64,000 nucleotides of DNA from DAORHV01 sp964458645. GTDB lineage: Bacteria; Patescibacteriota; Gracilibacteria; Peribacterales; Peribacteraceae. The notes beneath the pieces are model-generated. The model searched no databases. It saw only the letters and a list, made by a program, of their open reading frames with translations, and was not told the origin of the DNA. Shown here piece by piece: positions 43,693 to 52,047 of this stretch (position 1 is its first letter; the number at the start of each line of letters is the position of its first letter). The stretch covers positions 117,362-181,361 of the forward strand of contig CAYWJU010000002.1 in NCBI GenBank assembly GCA_964458645.1, in the 5' to 3' direction. Both the position numbers and the translations under genes were made by a program.

Positions 43693-44685
43693 ATGCCCAG
43701 ACCCAAAATCGCCGTGCTGTACATGGGTGGATCAATCGGTATGATCCGCAACCAGAAAACAGGACGCATCGACCCGTTGGAATCGCTCGCCGAGATTCAT
43801 CGCTTTTTGCCCGAAGTGCAGAAAGAGGTATCGCTGGAGTTCGTGAGCGTTGCAAACCTTGGTTCATCCGAAGTCACCCCCGAACATTGGACCGAGCTTG
43901 CCCGCACGATCGAGAAAATGTACGACCGTTGTGACGGCTTCGTCATCGTGCATGGATCGAACACCATGAGCTACACCGCATCGGCGCTCAGCTTTGCCCT
44001 GCAGGGCTTGAGTAAGCCCATCATTTTGACCGGCTCGCTGATGCCGATCAATGATATCGGCAGCGACGGACGCATGAACTTGGTCTTTGCCATCCGTGCG
44101 GCGCAACTGGATATCGCGGAGGTTTGCATCGTACTCGGACCATTGGTGTTACGCGGTTCGCGGGCGAAGAAAGTCGACCAATCCATATTGCAGACCTTCG
44201 ATACGCCGAAGTTTCCGGCCCTGGCCGAGTTCAACGTCTCGGTGAAGTTGCACCCCTGGCGCATGGTTCGTCGGAAGCGCGGGCTCATCTGCGAGCCGGA
44301 GTTCGATCCCAACGTGGCGTCCATTACATTGCACCCAGGTATGCCGGAGGCGTACTTCGACGCCGTGCTTGCAGCCAAGCCGCATGGACTTGTGCTGCGT
44401 GCGTACGGTCTTGGAATGCTGCCGGAGCGCTTGTTCCCCTGGCTGCGCAAAGTGACGAATGCAGGCATTCCCATTTTGATTACTTCTCAGTTGTTGCGCG
44501 GCAGTATCGATCTGCACCTGTACCGCAAGCAGCTGGTGCTGGAAGAACTCGGCATCATCTCCGGCAAGGACATGACGTACGAGTGCGCCGTCGTGAAAAT
44601 GATGTGGGCGCTGAAACAAACCACGCATCCCAAGCGATTACGCGAAATCATCGAGCGAGACGTAGTCGGCGAGCTCTCGGACTAA
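43693..44685 (+). CDS. L-asparaginase/GatD-like amidohydrolase with altered active-site motifs
   Basis: A 330-aa asparaginase-family protein. The two signature motifs are altered: GGTI reads GGSI (residues about 12-15) and HGTDTM reads HGSNTM (about 80-85). The supporting block GSLMPINDIGSDGRMNL and the catalytic-triad region ARGSRAKKVDQS are kept. The Thr-to-Ser changes keep a hydroxyl, but Asp-to-Asn removes an acidic residue, so activity needs testing. TATTCT lies 6 nt before the ATG. Confidence 0.85.
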   Translation: MPRPKIAVLYMGGSIGMIRNQKTGRIDPLESLAEIHRFLPEVQKEVSLEFVSVANLGSSEVTPEHWTELARTIEKMYDRCDGFVIVHGSNTMSYTASALSFALQGLSKPIILTGSLMPINDIGSDGRMNLVFAIRAAQLDIAEVCIVLGPLVLRGSRAKKVDQSILQTFDTPKFPALAEFNVSVKLHPWRMVRRKRGLICEPEFDPNVASITLHPGMPEAYFDAVLAAKPHGLVLRAYGLGMLPERLFPWLRKVTNAGIPILITSQLLRGSIDLHLYRKQLVLEELGIISGKDMTYECAVVKMMWALKQTTHPKRLREIIERDVVGELSD

Positions 44686-44708
44686 CGCTGGCGCACATTC
44701 AGAACGAA

Positions 44709-44734
44709 CCCGCTGCACACGTGTGTGCAGCGGG
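44709..44734. terminator. Perfect 12-bp inverted repeat between convergent genes
   Basis: CCCGCTGCACAC / GTGTGCAGCGGG is a 12-bp stem separated by 2 nt. It lacks a T-run, so it is either a weak terminator or a protein-binding palindrome. Confidence 0.6.
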
Positions 44735-44744
44735 CCGTCCATTG

Positions 44745-45368
44745 TCAGTAGCTCCCGTTGTAGGGCGGTCGGGCCGTCCCATCTTCTTCGTTGCGTCGGC
44801 GCGCGGCTCGAGCGATGGGACTGTGGTCCCAATCGAGCTGATTGCAGGAATGCCAGTCGGGGTTACCGATGGTTGCTTCCCGCGATCGTTCCGCATGCAG
44901 GCAGGCGTTGTACTCGCTGTAGAAGCGGTTCAGCGCCTTTTCCAGCGGCTGAATGCACCCCACCGAAATGGTAAGGCAGTACAGCATGAGCAGTGCAACG
45001 ATCAGTCCGAGCACGATCCCTTGCTGGGCCTTGCCGAGAATGGGGATGGACACCCAGTCTCCCGGCCAGCGTCCGTCCTTGATGATGAAGAACAGATACG
45101 CAGCGGTCGTGATCATCGCGAGGATACAGATCAGCAGATAGGACTGCCACAAACGGATCTGCCTTGCGACGAACACAATGTCCTTGTCCACGGTGGCTGA
45201 CCTGCGCTGTCCCGGCAGGTAGTGGCGCGGGCTGCTCTCGTCGGCGATGCCGATGAGCAGGGCGGCGGCGATTGCCGCGGCGAGGATTGGTGCGGGCGTG
45301 TGCGTCATGGCCGCGTATGCGACCAGTGAAACGAACACAGCCATCAACAGGGCGTCGAGCGTCTTCAT
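44745..45368 (-). CDS. Hypothetical membrane protein (4 helices)
   Basis: A 207-aa protein with helices at about 5-25, 27-40, 72-95 and 113-140, followed by a soluble tail rich in Arg, Asp and Asn containing two Cys. No family is recognised. The ATG at 45368 is preceded by GGGAGG at 8 nt, a rare Shine-Dalgarno site here, which supports this start over 45419. Confidence 0.6.
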   Translation of the reverse strand: MKTLDALLMAVFVSLVAYAAMTHTPAPILAAAIAAALLIGIADESSPRHYLPGQRRSATVDKDIVFVARQIRLWQSYLLICILAMITTAAYLFFIIKDGRWPGDWVSIPILGKAQQGIVLGLIVALLMLYCLTISVGCIQPLEKALNRFYSEYNACLHAERSREATIGNPDWHSCNQLDWDHSPIARAARRRNEEDGTARPPYNGSY

Positions 45369-45517
45369 GTGTACCGCCTCCCAGCGGTGTCGAAGACAGG
45401 GGGCCGAATTTGCCCCCAAGGGGCGACAATGAACGATTCCACGGGCTTTCGCCTGTGGAGATTCATTATAACATATTAGTCAATTTTGTACATGTTTATA
45501 GCTTTCTTTTGGCTTAC

Positions 45518-45605
45518 TGGTGCCGGGGGCGGGAATTGAACCCACACATCCAAGGAAGGATAAGGGATTTTAAGTCCCTCGCGTCTACCATTCCGCCACC
45601 CCGGC
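45518..45605 (-). tRNA. tRNA-Leu (TAA)
   Basis: The acceptor GCCGGGG / CCCCGGC is paired in full. The anticodon stem AGGGA / TCCCT frames loop CTTAAAA (anticodon TAA). A long variable arm suits Leu. The T-stem GTGGG / CCCGC and T-loop TTCAATT are regular, and CCA is encoded. Confidence 0.95.
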
Positions 45606-45716
45606 ATACCATGATTGCAATGATCTCATGGAAGACTATAGCAAGGTTCTCGTAGACTCTTTCTTTGCTATAAGTAGATAAAAGTTGTATAATATATGTT
45701 AAGACAAACAACAAGT

Positions 45717-46724
45717 ATGTTCGCATTCCTTCGCAATCCTGATCAGCGCAACCTAGGGCTCATGTTCGCCTTTGGCTCGTTGCTTTGCAACGGCTCGTAC
45801 AATGCACTGGCAAAAGGCCTTACGCCGTGGCTCTCACCTGCATCGCTGCTCATTATTAGCGAAGCGCTGATGGCATTCTTCGTTATCATCACATTTGGTG
45901 CGGTTCCGCTCCTGCGCCAACTCGCGAAATTGGATATGAAGACAGTCGGTGTGTGCGTACTTATTGGCTTGCTGAATTCCGGATTGGCCCCGCTGCTGTG
46001 GTTTAAAGGGCTAAGCATGACGACCGCTGTGAATGCGTCGGTGTTATCGCCAACAGGACTTGTGACCACATTGATGTTCAGCAGCTGGTTGCTTGGCGAG
46101 CGAGTCAGTCGAACGCAGATTCTCGGTGCGTTCATCATTTTGGCCGGAATCGTGATTATTAACTTCGGTGGAGTCGCCACGTTCCGAGTGAATCCAGGCG
46201 ATGTGATTATTGTTCTTGCCACACAGTTGTTTGCCCTTGGCTCCGTCTTGTTTAAGAAGTATCTCACGCACATCATGCCCGAGTTGGCCATTGCAGTGCG
46301 GAACGTTGCGGGCATCTGCGGGGTGCTCATCGCCAGCTCTGTTTTTCAGGGATCGTTGACCATCTCGGATATGTCGGCGTTCCCCATGCATTTGGTTTCG
46401 CTCTTGCTCGCATTCGTATTTTTCTCGCGTTACCTCAATCTCTCGTTCTACTACGAAGCGTTGGATCGTTTGCCGGCAACCACCGTGTCGCTCATCGATA
46501 TCGCGGCACCTTTGTCTGGAATGGCATTCGCAGTGTTGCTGCTGAACGAAAGCATTCCGGCACAAGCGCTGTTCGGCGGGACGTTTATTGTCATCGGTTT
46601 GTTGCTCGAGCAGCTTTCGCAGTCGTCCATTGAGCGGCTGCAGGCCAGGCATTGGCCTCTGCATTTGTGGCACCGCAGTCACCCCATGCAGCAGTTGGCA
46701 CTGCAGGCCAATAAGCAAGCTTGA
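45717..46724 (+). CDS. DMT/EamA-family transporter
   Basis: A 335-aa protein with ten membrane helices in two EamA halves. The family's end-of-repeat patterns are seen: SSWLLGERVSRTQILGAFIILAGI in half 1 and AVLLLNESIPAQALFGGTFIVIG in half 2. It is probably a metabolite exporter. The ATG at 45717 is preferred to 45696, which overlaps the TATAAT box at 45688. Confidence 0.9.
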   Translation: MFAFLRNPDQRNLGLMFAFGSLLCNGSYNALAKGLTPWLSPASLLIISEALMAFFVIITFGAVPLLRQLAKLDMKTVGVCVLIGLLNSGLAPLLWFKGLSMTTAVNASVLSPTGLVTTLMFSSWLLGERVSRTQILGAFIILAGIVIINFGGVATFRVNPGDVIIVLATQLFALGSVLFKKYLTHIMPELAIAVRNVAGICGVLIASSVFQGSLTISDMSAFPMHLVSLLLAFVFFSRYLNLSFYYEALDRLPATTVSLIDIAAPLSGMAFAVLLLNESIPAQALFGGTFIVIGLLLEQLSQSSIERLQARHWPLHLWHRSHPMQQLALQANKQA

Positions 46725-46727
46725 TGA

Positions 46728-46795
46728 AATCCAAAATCACAAAATTCAATTTCAAGACCGTCGATCATTCGTCAGCGGGTTTTTGAAATTTTGCT
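46728..46795. terminator. AT-rich inverted repeat between convergent genes
   Basis: AATTTCAA / TTGAAATT with flanking CAAAAT / ATTTTG pairs in an extended AT stem. It has the same CCAAA-type composition as the 53861-53915 element, so it may belong to a repeat family that serves as bidirectional terminators. Confidence 0.55.
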
Positions 46796-48136
46796 TTAAA
46801 TCGGAAGTGCTTCCAGCTTGGTGGGCTTGGAATCCTGCACGGTCGTGCGTTCGCCTACATGCAGCTTCGATCCGGTGGACGGGTCAACCTCTTCTGCAAC
46901 GAGGATGAGACGACGCAAGGTGGTACCTATTGGCGTGCAGGTCATAAGCGTACTGAGTCGCTTGCTGGTTGGCTGGTCCAATACTGAAGTGTTGCTTGGA
47001 AGAACTTCTTTCTTCTCAATCACTTTATATGTATGCAAATCGCCGCCGTAGTACACGGAGTACGAGTCGCCGATGTCCAATTCGTTCAAGCGAGCGAAGA
47101 CATCTTTGAATAATCCGTCATCCCAGGGGTAGTACGAACTGTGTCCGGTGACGAAGAAGTTTCCCGCCTGACCCGGACGTGCCGAGCCCGGATAATGCAC
47201 TACGCCGTGGTGCAGTGCTTCTTGTACGTCTTCTTCGAAGTTCTTCCAGTCTTCCCGCATGAGTGAGTCCATGCTGGGAAGTACGATCGGGACGTTTTTG
47301 CCGATTTTGGGAATGATCAAACGGTTTTCATACGGGCCTACCCGGGGTAAGTACGAAAGCAGGTCTCCGCCGTCCGATCCCGATTTGCGAATGAGTGAAT
47401 TTCCAGCAGTCGGATGTGCAATTGACGGTGTGTCACTTTTTGTAATGGCATCCAGCGCCTGTTCTGTATGCGATTCGTCGCCAAGCGCCAATTGAGCGCG
47501 TGCGATTTGCCAGAAGCTCTGGTAGTTGATCGCAAGAAACAGTGAGACGAAAATGGCGGCAAACGTTCCGCCGAAGCGAATGGTGTCGATGGCAAAGAGC
47601 GTTGCGCGCGAGTGCGGCTTGGAACGTTTTCGATTCCACGGCGCGGTACGCGGAGCATTGGCGGACTTCCATGCCCCGGCAGCATGGCGCGGCAGCTTGC
47701 GCAGCGAGTGCCAGGCTTCGGACAACCCACGGCCTGCGCCTGCATGCGTTGCATCAATCTGTGCCTTGCCTTCCTGCAGCGTTCCGCCGATCAGGCTGTT
47801 GGTGACTTGGGAGATGCGCTGCACAAAACGCGGATCATCTTCTTTTAGTGGAACGGGGGACTGTGTCAGGGCGTGCTTCTTGGGCATTGACTCCGCTTTT
47901 GCTGGAGTGACCGGATCTTCGGCGACCACATTCCATTCAGCAAGCACGGCGTCGATTTTCGGCGTTTCTTGGCGAACGTGTTTCACGGGCTGCGGACGTT
48001 CTGTGCGTGTCTCGCGGACCGGTATGTGCTTGTGTGCCGGCGCAGGCTGGACGGAAGGTTTTTCACCCGTACCAAAAATGACCACGTCACCGTTTTCGTC
48101 GTAGCCTGCCCTTGGTTGTGGTTGGTGGTTCGTCAT
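46796..48136 (-). CDS. Sortase (class unassigned)
   Basis: A 446-aa membrane transpeptidase. A cytoplasmic N-terminal region (about 1-175, Pro/Glu/Lys-rich) is followed by a membrane helix (about 187-204). The sortase barrel has catalytic H332 in VTGHSSY, C400 in LMTCTP and an Arg pair 408-409 in TTLRRLIL. It should cleave C-terminal sorting motifs and join proteins to a wall or envelope acceptor. Candidate substrates are the ETG-helix-RR proteins at 27929-30367. The long N-terminal cytoplasmic extension is unusual. The start at 48136 follows TATAGT; a GTG at 48151 is too close to that box. Confidence 0.92.
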   Translation of the reverse strand: MTNHQPQPRAGYDENGDVVIFGTGEKPSVQPAPAHKHIPVRETRTERPQPVKHVRQETPKIDAVLAEWNVVAEDPVTPAKAESMPKKHALTQSPVPLKEDDPRFVQRISQVTNSLIGGTLQEGKAQIDATHAGAGRGLSEAWHSLRKLPRHAAGAWKSANAPRTAPWNRKRSKPHSRATLFAIDTIRFGGTFAAIFVSLFLAINYQSFWQIARAQLALGDESHTEQALDAITKSDTPSIAHPTAGNSLIRKSGSDGGDLLSYLPRVGPYENRLIIPKIGKNVPIVLPSMDSLMREDWKNFEEDVQEALHHGVVHYPGSARPGQAGNFFVTGHSSYYPWDDGLFKDVFARLNELDIGDSYSVYYGGDLHTYKVIEKKEVLPSNTSVLDQPTSKRLSTLMTCTPIGTTLRRLILVAEEVDPSTGSKLHVGERTTVQDSKPTKLEALPI

Positions 48137-48253
48137 GAAGGAGTCACTCACTATAGCATAATTGCCCTACTTTAGGGAGGTCTGGGCTAGTCTAAGCCAC
48201 GATGAATTCATTGACAATATACAAAAATGAAGCAATTTGTATAAATAGTTGCA

Positions 48254-49351
48254 TCAGGCAAGCATCACGCCGCCGCCAACCACCTCTTCGCCGCGATAGA
48301 GCACCAAAGACTGACCGGGCGATTGCGGCGGCTGGGCATTGTCGAATGTAAACACTCCGGAATCTCGTTGTACGGTAATGACTCCACGTTGCCGCACGGA
48401 CAGCGATCGCACGCGACACTCGAATTCGGTTGCCTCGCCGTCGGCTGGTTTCCACGATACGAACCGCAGTGATTCCAGGCGGACCTCTTTCACGGTTTCG
48501 CGGCCCTTTGGTTCTACGATCAGGCTGTTGCTTCCGCCATCTTTTGCAACCACCTCCAGTGGAATCTTCTGTCCGCCGATGCGTAATCCGCGGCGCTGGC
48601 CAACGGTATAGAGCGGCAGCCCCTGGTGCGTTCCGAGTACGGTGCCATCGCGCCGGACAATCGGACCGGGTGAAAGCTTGTCGTTCAAATGACGCTTCAG
48701 GAATTCCTGCGGCGTTTTCTCCGGGAAGAAGCAGAGATCTTGGCTTTCACGGTACGACGCGTCGGAGTAGGGGACTGCGTAGTGTTTAGCGAGTGCGTAG
48801 ACCTCCGGCTTACGCATGGAACCTAGTGGGAAGACACAGCGCTTCAGTTGCTCTTGGGTCAGGCCATAGAGGTAATAGCTCTGGTCCTTGCGCGCATCCA
48901 CCGCCTCCAGGAGCAAGTGGCGCTCGGAGCCGTCGGACACATGTTCGGTGGCCGTGCGTGCGTAGTGGCCGGTGGCCAGCTTGTCGCAGCCGAGCTGTTC
49001 GCATAGCTCCAGCAGCTTGCCGAATTTAATCGTACGATTGCAGCCGATGCACGGATTCGGTGACAGGCCTTTGGCATAGCCTTCCAAAAACGGGTCGACG
49101 ACGTTGGCCTTGAATTCATCGGCCAAGTCCACGATGTTCAGCGGGATGCCCAGTTGCTTGGCGACCACCTTGCAACGTGCGGCAGTCTGCGCGTTACAGC
49201 ATTTGCTGGGCAGGATTTCGGCCAGCGCTGGTGCGAGCGGATCGCTCCACAGCGTGAAGCGCACGCCGACGACATCGTGACCTTGCTCTTTGAGCAGGTG
49301 AGCCACGACGCTCGAGTCGATACCGCCGGACATGGCCAGAAGGACGCGCAT
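48254..49351 (-). CDS. mnmA: tRNA-specific 2-thiouridylase MnmA
   Basis: A 365-aa enzyme that thiolates U34 in some tRNAs. Features are the P-loop SGGIDSSVVA, catalytic Cys in NPCIGCNRTIKF, DQSYYLYGL, the second Cys in SQDLCFF and the C-terminal beta-barrel. TAGAAT ends 8 nt before the ATG. Confidence 0.95.
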   Translation of the reverse strand: MRVLLAMSGGIDSSVVAHLLKEQGHDVVGVRFTLWSDPLAPALAEILPSKCCNAQTAARCKVVAKQLGIPLNIVDLADEFKANVVDPFLEGYAKGLSPNPCIGCNRTIKFGKLLELCEQLGCDKLATGHYARTATEHVSDGSERHLLLEAVDARKDQSYYLYGLTQEQLKRCVFPLGSMRKPEVYALAKHYAVPYSDASYRESQDLCFFPEKTPQEFLKRHLNDKLSPGPIVRRDGTVLGTHQGLPLYTVGQRRGLRIGGQKIPLEVVAKDGGSNSLIVEPKGRETVKEVRLESLRFVSWKPADGEATEFECRVRSLSVRQRGVITVQRDSGVFTFDNAQPPQSPGQSLVLYRGEEVVGGGVMLA

Positions 49352-49442
49352 TCGTTCGTATTCTAACGCAAAAGGAGAATTTCGCATCCATGAGCCTTCC
49401 TGAGTCTTGTTGAAGTGGCTGTTCTGACGATACTTGCAAACT

Positions 49443-50117
49443 ATGCAGAATATTCCCAAAGACTATTCACCGGCCGAGTACGAATCGTTCTCGTTCCTGT
49501 ATCCAGGCACCCGCCCGGAACCGAATGTTCGGCTCCAGCAGTTGCCCGGCAAGATTTCTGTGGTCGCTGTACACCTGAGCGATAGCACCAATGAGTACAT
49601 GCGCGGACTGGTCGAGCAGGCAGAAGCAGTGACTGGAAGGATCGGTGACGCGCTGTCGCAGTTGGTGTTAATCAATAACGACGGTGATCCGCCGCCTTCG
49701 CTTGCCGCGCACCCGCAGGCGTCCGTGGTGGGGGATTTTGAGTTGCTTTGCAGTCCTTGGCGCGAGGGTCTCTCGCAACAGCGCCGCATCGCGCTGATTG
49801 GGTGGGAGGCACGTGCCTGCGTCGCACAAACGCTAACGGCGTTGACGCAGATGTTGCCGATGGACGAGCCGGTGGAATTCCATTTCCCGCTGGGAGCGCT
49901 CGATGACGCCAAACTTGACGATATTTCACTAGGGGAAGCGAAGATCATGCTTGCAACGCTCATGGGTTTGTATGCGCGCAAGGTAGCCAGCCTGCGCGGT
50001 CGCACAGACTTGAGTTACGACGGCACGTACCTCGCGCGTCACGAGGAGGGCGGGCCCGGCACGTCGTTGCACTTCTATTCGTCGGCAGACGCGTTCGGCT
50101 CAAACCTCAACGCGTAG
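49443..50117 (+). CDS. Hypothetical protein (224 aa)
   Basis: No family is recognised. It is a soluble protein with alternating strands and helices (ISVVAVHLSDSTNEYMRGLVEQ, RIALIGWEARACVAQTL), no signal peptide and no membrane helix. GATACT lies 8 nt before the ATG. It precedes prfA by 46 bp but has its own -10 box. Confidence 0.6.
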   Translation: MQNIPKDYSPAEYESFSFLYPGTRPEPNVRLQQLPGKISVVAVHLSDSTNEYMRGLVEQAEAVTGRIGDALSQLVLINNDGDPPPSLAAHPQASVVGDFELLCSPWREGLSQQRRIALIGWEARACVAQTLTALTQMLPMDEPVEFHFPLGALDDAKLDDISLGEAKIMLATLMGLYARKVASLRGRTDLSYDGTYLARHEEGGPGTSLHFYSSADAFGSNLNA

Positions 50118-50163
50118 CGCCGAGGGCCTTTCTGCGGCGGATGAAAATCGCTACCATGCCGCC

Positions 50164-51219
50164 ATGCTCGAGAAAGTCAGGGCCCATATTACTGAGTACG
50201 GCGAGACCGAAAAAAAGATGCAGGATCCCGCTATTTACGCAGATCAAAAACAGATCACCAAACTCTCGCGTCGTCTTAAGCAACTGAAGCCGTTGGTGGA
50301 GACATATGCGCAGTACCAGAAGCTGGAGCAGGCCGTGGCCGATGCCGTTGCCATGAAGGACGACCCCGAACTGGGCCCCATGGCGGAAGAAGAAGCTGTG
50401 AAGGCGCGTGAGCAGTTGCCGGTGTTGTTCGAGAAAATGAAGCGCCTGCTGGTGCCGAAGAACCCCGACGACGAACGCAGCGTCATTATGGAAGTACGCG
50501 CCGGGGCCGGTGGCGATGAAGCCGCACTTTTTGCAGCCGAGCAACTGCGCATGTACCTGAAGTACGCCGAGTCGAAAGGCTGGAAGACCGAACTTATCGA
50601 TTCTTCCACTTCGGATTCCGGCGGCGTGAAGGAGGCATCGGCGAGAATTGAAGGCGAAGGCGTCTATGGCGCGCTGAAGTTCGAGTCGGGAGTGCATCGC
50701 GTACAGCGCATTCCCCAGACCGAAGCCAAAGGCCGCGTGCATACGTCCACGACCACGGTGGCCATTCTTCCGGAGGCCGAGGAAGTCGACATCGTCATTA
50801 ACCCGAGTGACCTGCGCATCGATACCTACCGCGCGGGCGGTGCCGGAGGCCAGCACGTGAACAAAACCGACAGCGCTGTCCGCATGACGCACATTCCCAC
50901 CGGTGTGGTGGTGGCATGTCAGAGCGAGCGCAGTCAGTTGAAGAACCGTGCGCTGGCTATGAGTGTCATGCGTAGTCGTCTGTACCAGGCTCAACAGGAG
51001 AAATTAGCCAAGGAACGCGATGATGCGCGCAGCAGCCAAGTTGGTACCGCCGACCGTAGCGAGAAGATCCGCACCTACAACTTTCCGCAGGATCGCATTA
51101 CGGACCATCGCATGAACTTGAATTTCTCCAACATCCCCGCCGTCATGGAAGGAGAGTTCGGCGACATCGTTGAAGCAATGCAAAAATGGGAGGAAGACGA
51201 GGCGTTGAAGCAGTTGTAA
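50164..51219 (+). CDS. prfA: Peptide chain release factor 1
   Basis: A 351-aa class 1 release factor. The catalytic GAGGQHVNKTDSAVR (GGQ loop) is present. The family match RIPQTEAKGRVHTSTTTVAILPE and the C-terminal DRITDHRMNLNF are clear. RF1 reads UAA and UAG; other genes in the window also end in UGA. TACCAT lies 6 nt before the ATG. Confidence 0.95.
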   Translation: MLEKVRAHITEYGETEKKMQDPAIYADQKQITKLSRRLKQLKPLVETYAQYQKLEQAVADAVAMKDDPELGPMAEEEAVKAREQLPVLFEKMKRLLVPKNPDDERSVIMEVRAGAGGDEAALFAAEQLRMYLKYAESKGWKTELIDSSTSDSGGVKEASARIEGEGVYGALKFESGVHRVQRIPQTEAKGRVHTSTTTVAILPEAEEVDIVINPSDLRIDTYRAGGAGGQHVNKTDSAVRMTHIPTGVVVACQSERSQLKNRALAMSVMRSRLYQAQQEKLAKERDDARSSQVGTADRSEKIRTYNFPQDRITDHRMNLNFSNIPAVMEGEFGDIVEAMQKWEEDEALKQL

Positions 51220-51230
51220 GTAACGAGCAG

Positions 51231-51290
51231 TGGGCTATGAGCTTTGAGTTGAGCGGATAACGTTTTTCAAAGCCCAAAGCTCATAGCACA
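51231..51290 (+). terminator. Long inverted repeat after prfA
   Basis: GCTATGAGCTTTG / CAAAGCTCATAGC is a 13-bp perfect stem with a large loop that itself contains GTTTTTCAAAG. It may terminate prfA or be a repeat element. Confidence 0.55.
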
Positions 51291-51329
51291 TGTGTTTCCT
51301 ACAGGAGTAGAATTCTTCGATCGTGCTTC

Positions 51330-51962
51330 TTAGTAAACGCTGCTCTCCACATCCAACTCCGAGGACTCCGGGTCCAACAGGCGTATATTGCGACGATAGC
51401 AGCGACCTGCCTCAGCGCGCTCCGATGAGCGCTTCTGGCACGCGGCCCACAATACTTTCGCGCGGGCATCGCGTTGTTTTTGCACCAGGCCGGCATCATT
51501 CGTAGTCGCTGGGGTCCAAGCCGTGGTATCGGCCTTGGGTTCACTGACTTTCGTCACCGGTTTTGGCGTAACGGCTTGCTCGGCGCCGTTCAGGTACGAG
51601 TAACGAGCAAGAATTTCTTTCAGCTGTCCGCTTGCAAGCGTTTCGTACAAGTTCCAGTACGGTCCGAATTCACGCTCGCAACCGGCTTTGTCGTATTCAG
51701 TCGGCCGGAAGCATGTGTGGCTGAAATACTGGGCAAAATCGAAGGCGTTCGTTTCAACGAAATGGTTGTCGAAACTATTGGCGGTCTGCGCGCCTGTTTT
51801 CTGGAAGCGATGCACGATGTAGTCGCCGTAGGCGGTCGTGGGAATGGTTGAGGATGATTGTGCGAGCAACGGAAGTCCAACCAATGCGAGCGACACCAGT
51901 GCGCAGATTGCCGCGCATTGCATGGCGGAACCGTTTCGTTGTGCAGCGGACAGGGCGTTCAT
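51330..51962 (-). CDS. Exported hypothetical protein (210 aa)
   Basis: A signal peptide or anchor (residues about 15-36, ALVSLALVGLPLLA) precedes a soluble domain with a few Cys (for example in HTCFRPTEYD and AGCEREFG) and a Pro/Thr/Lys-rich linker. No family is recognised. It lies alone between prfA and purD. Confidence 0.6.
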   Translation of the reverse strand: MNALSAAQRNGSAMQCAAICALVSLALVGLPLLAQSSSTIPTTAYGDYIVHRFQKTGAQTANSFDNHFVETNAFDFAQYFSHTCFRPTEYDKAGCEREFGPYWNLYETLASGQLKEILARYSYLNGAEQAVTPKPVTKVSEPKADTTAWTPATTNDAGLVQKQRDARAKVLWAACQKRSSERAEAGRCYRRNIRLLDPESSELDVESSVY

Positions 51963-52047
51963 GGAAAAGGGTGAAAAAAGGGGTTTACCCTACGCTCGAC
52001 ATGTCGAAAGTCAAGCAGTCTTCACCTGCATGTACTGGCGGCTGTGG

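Noticed and set aside
50164..51219. UGA recoding (code 25) as in Gracilibacteria/Absconditabacteria
   Set aside because: Several genes end in TGA and no gene contains in-frame TGA needing to be read as Gly.
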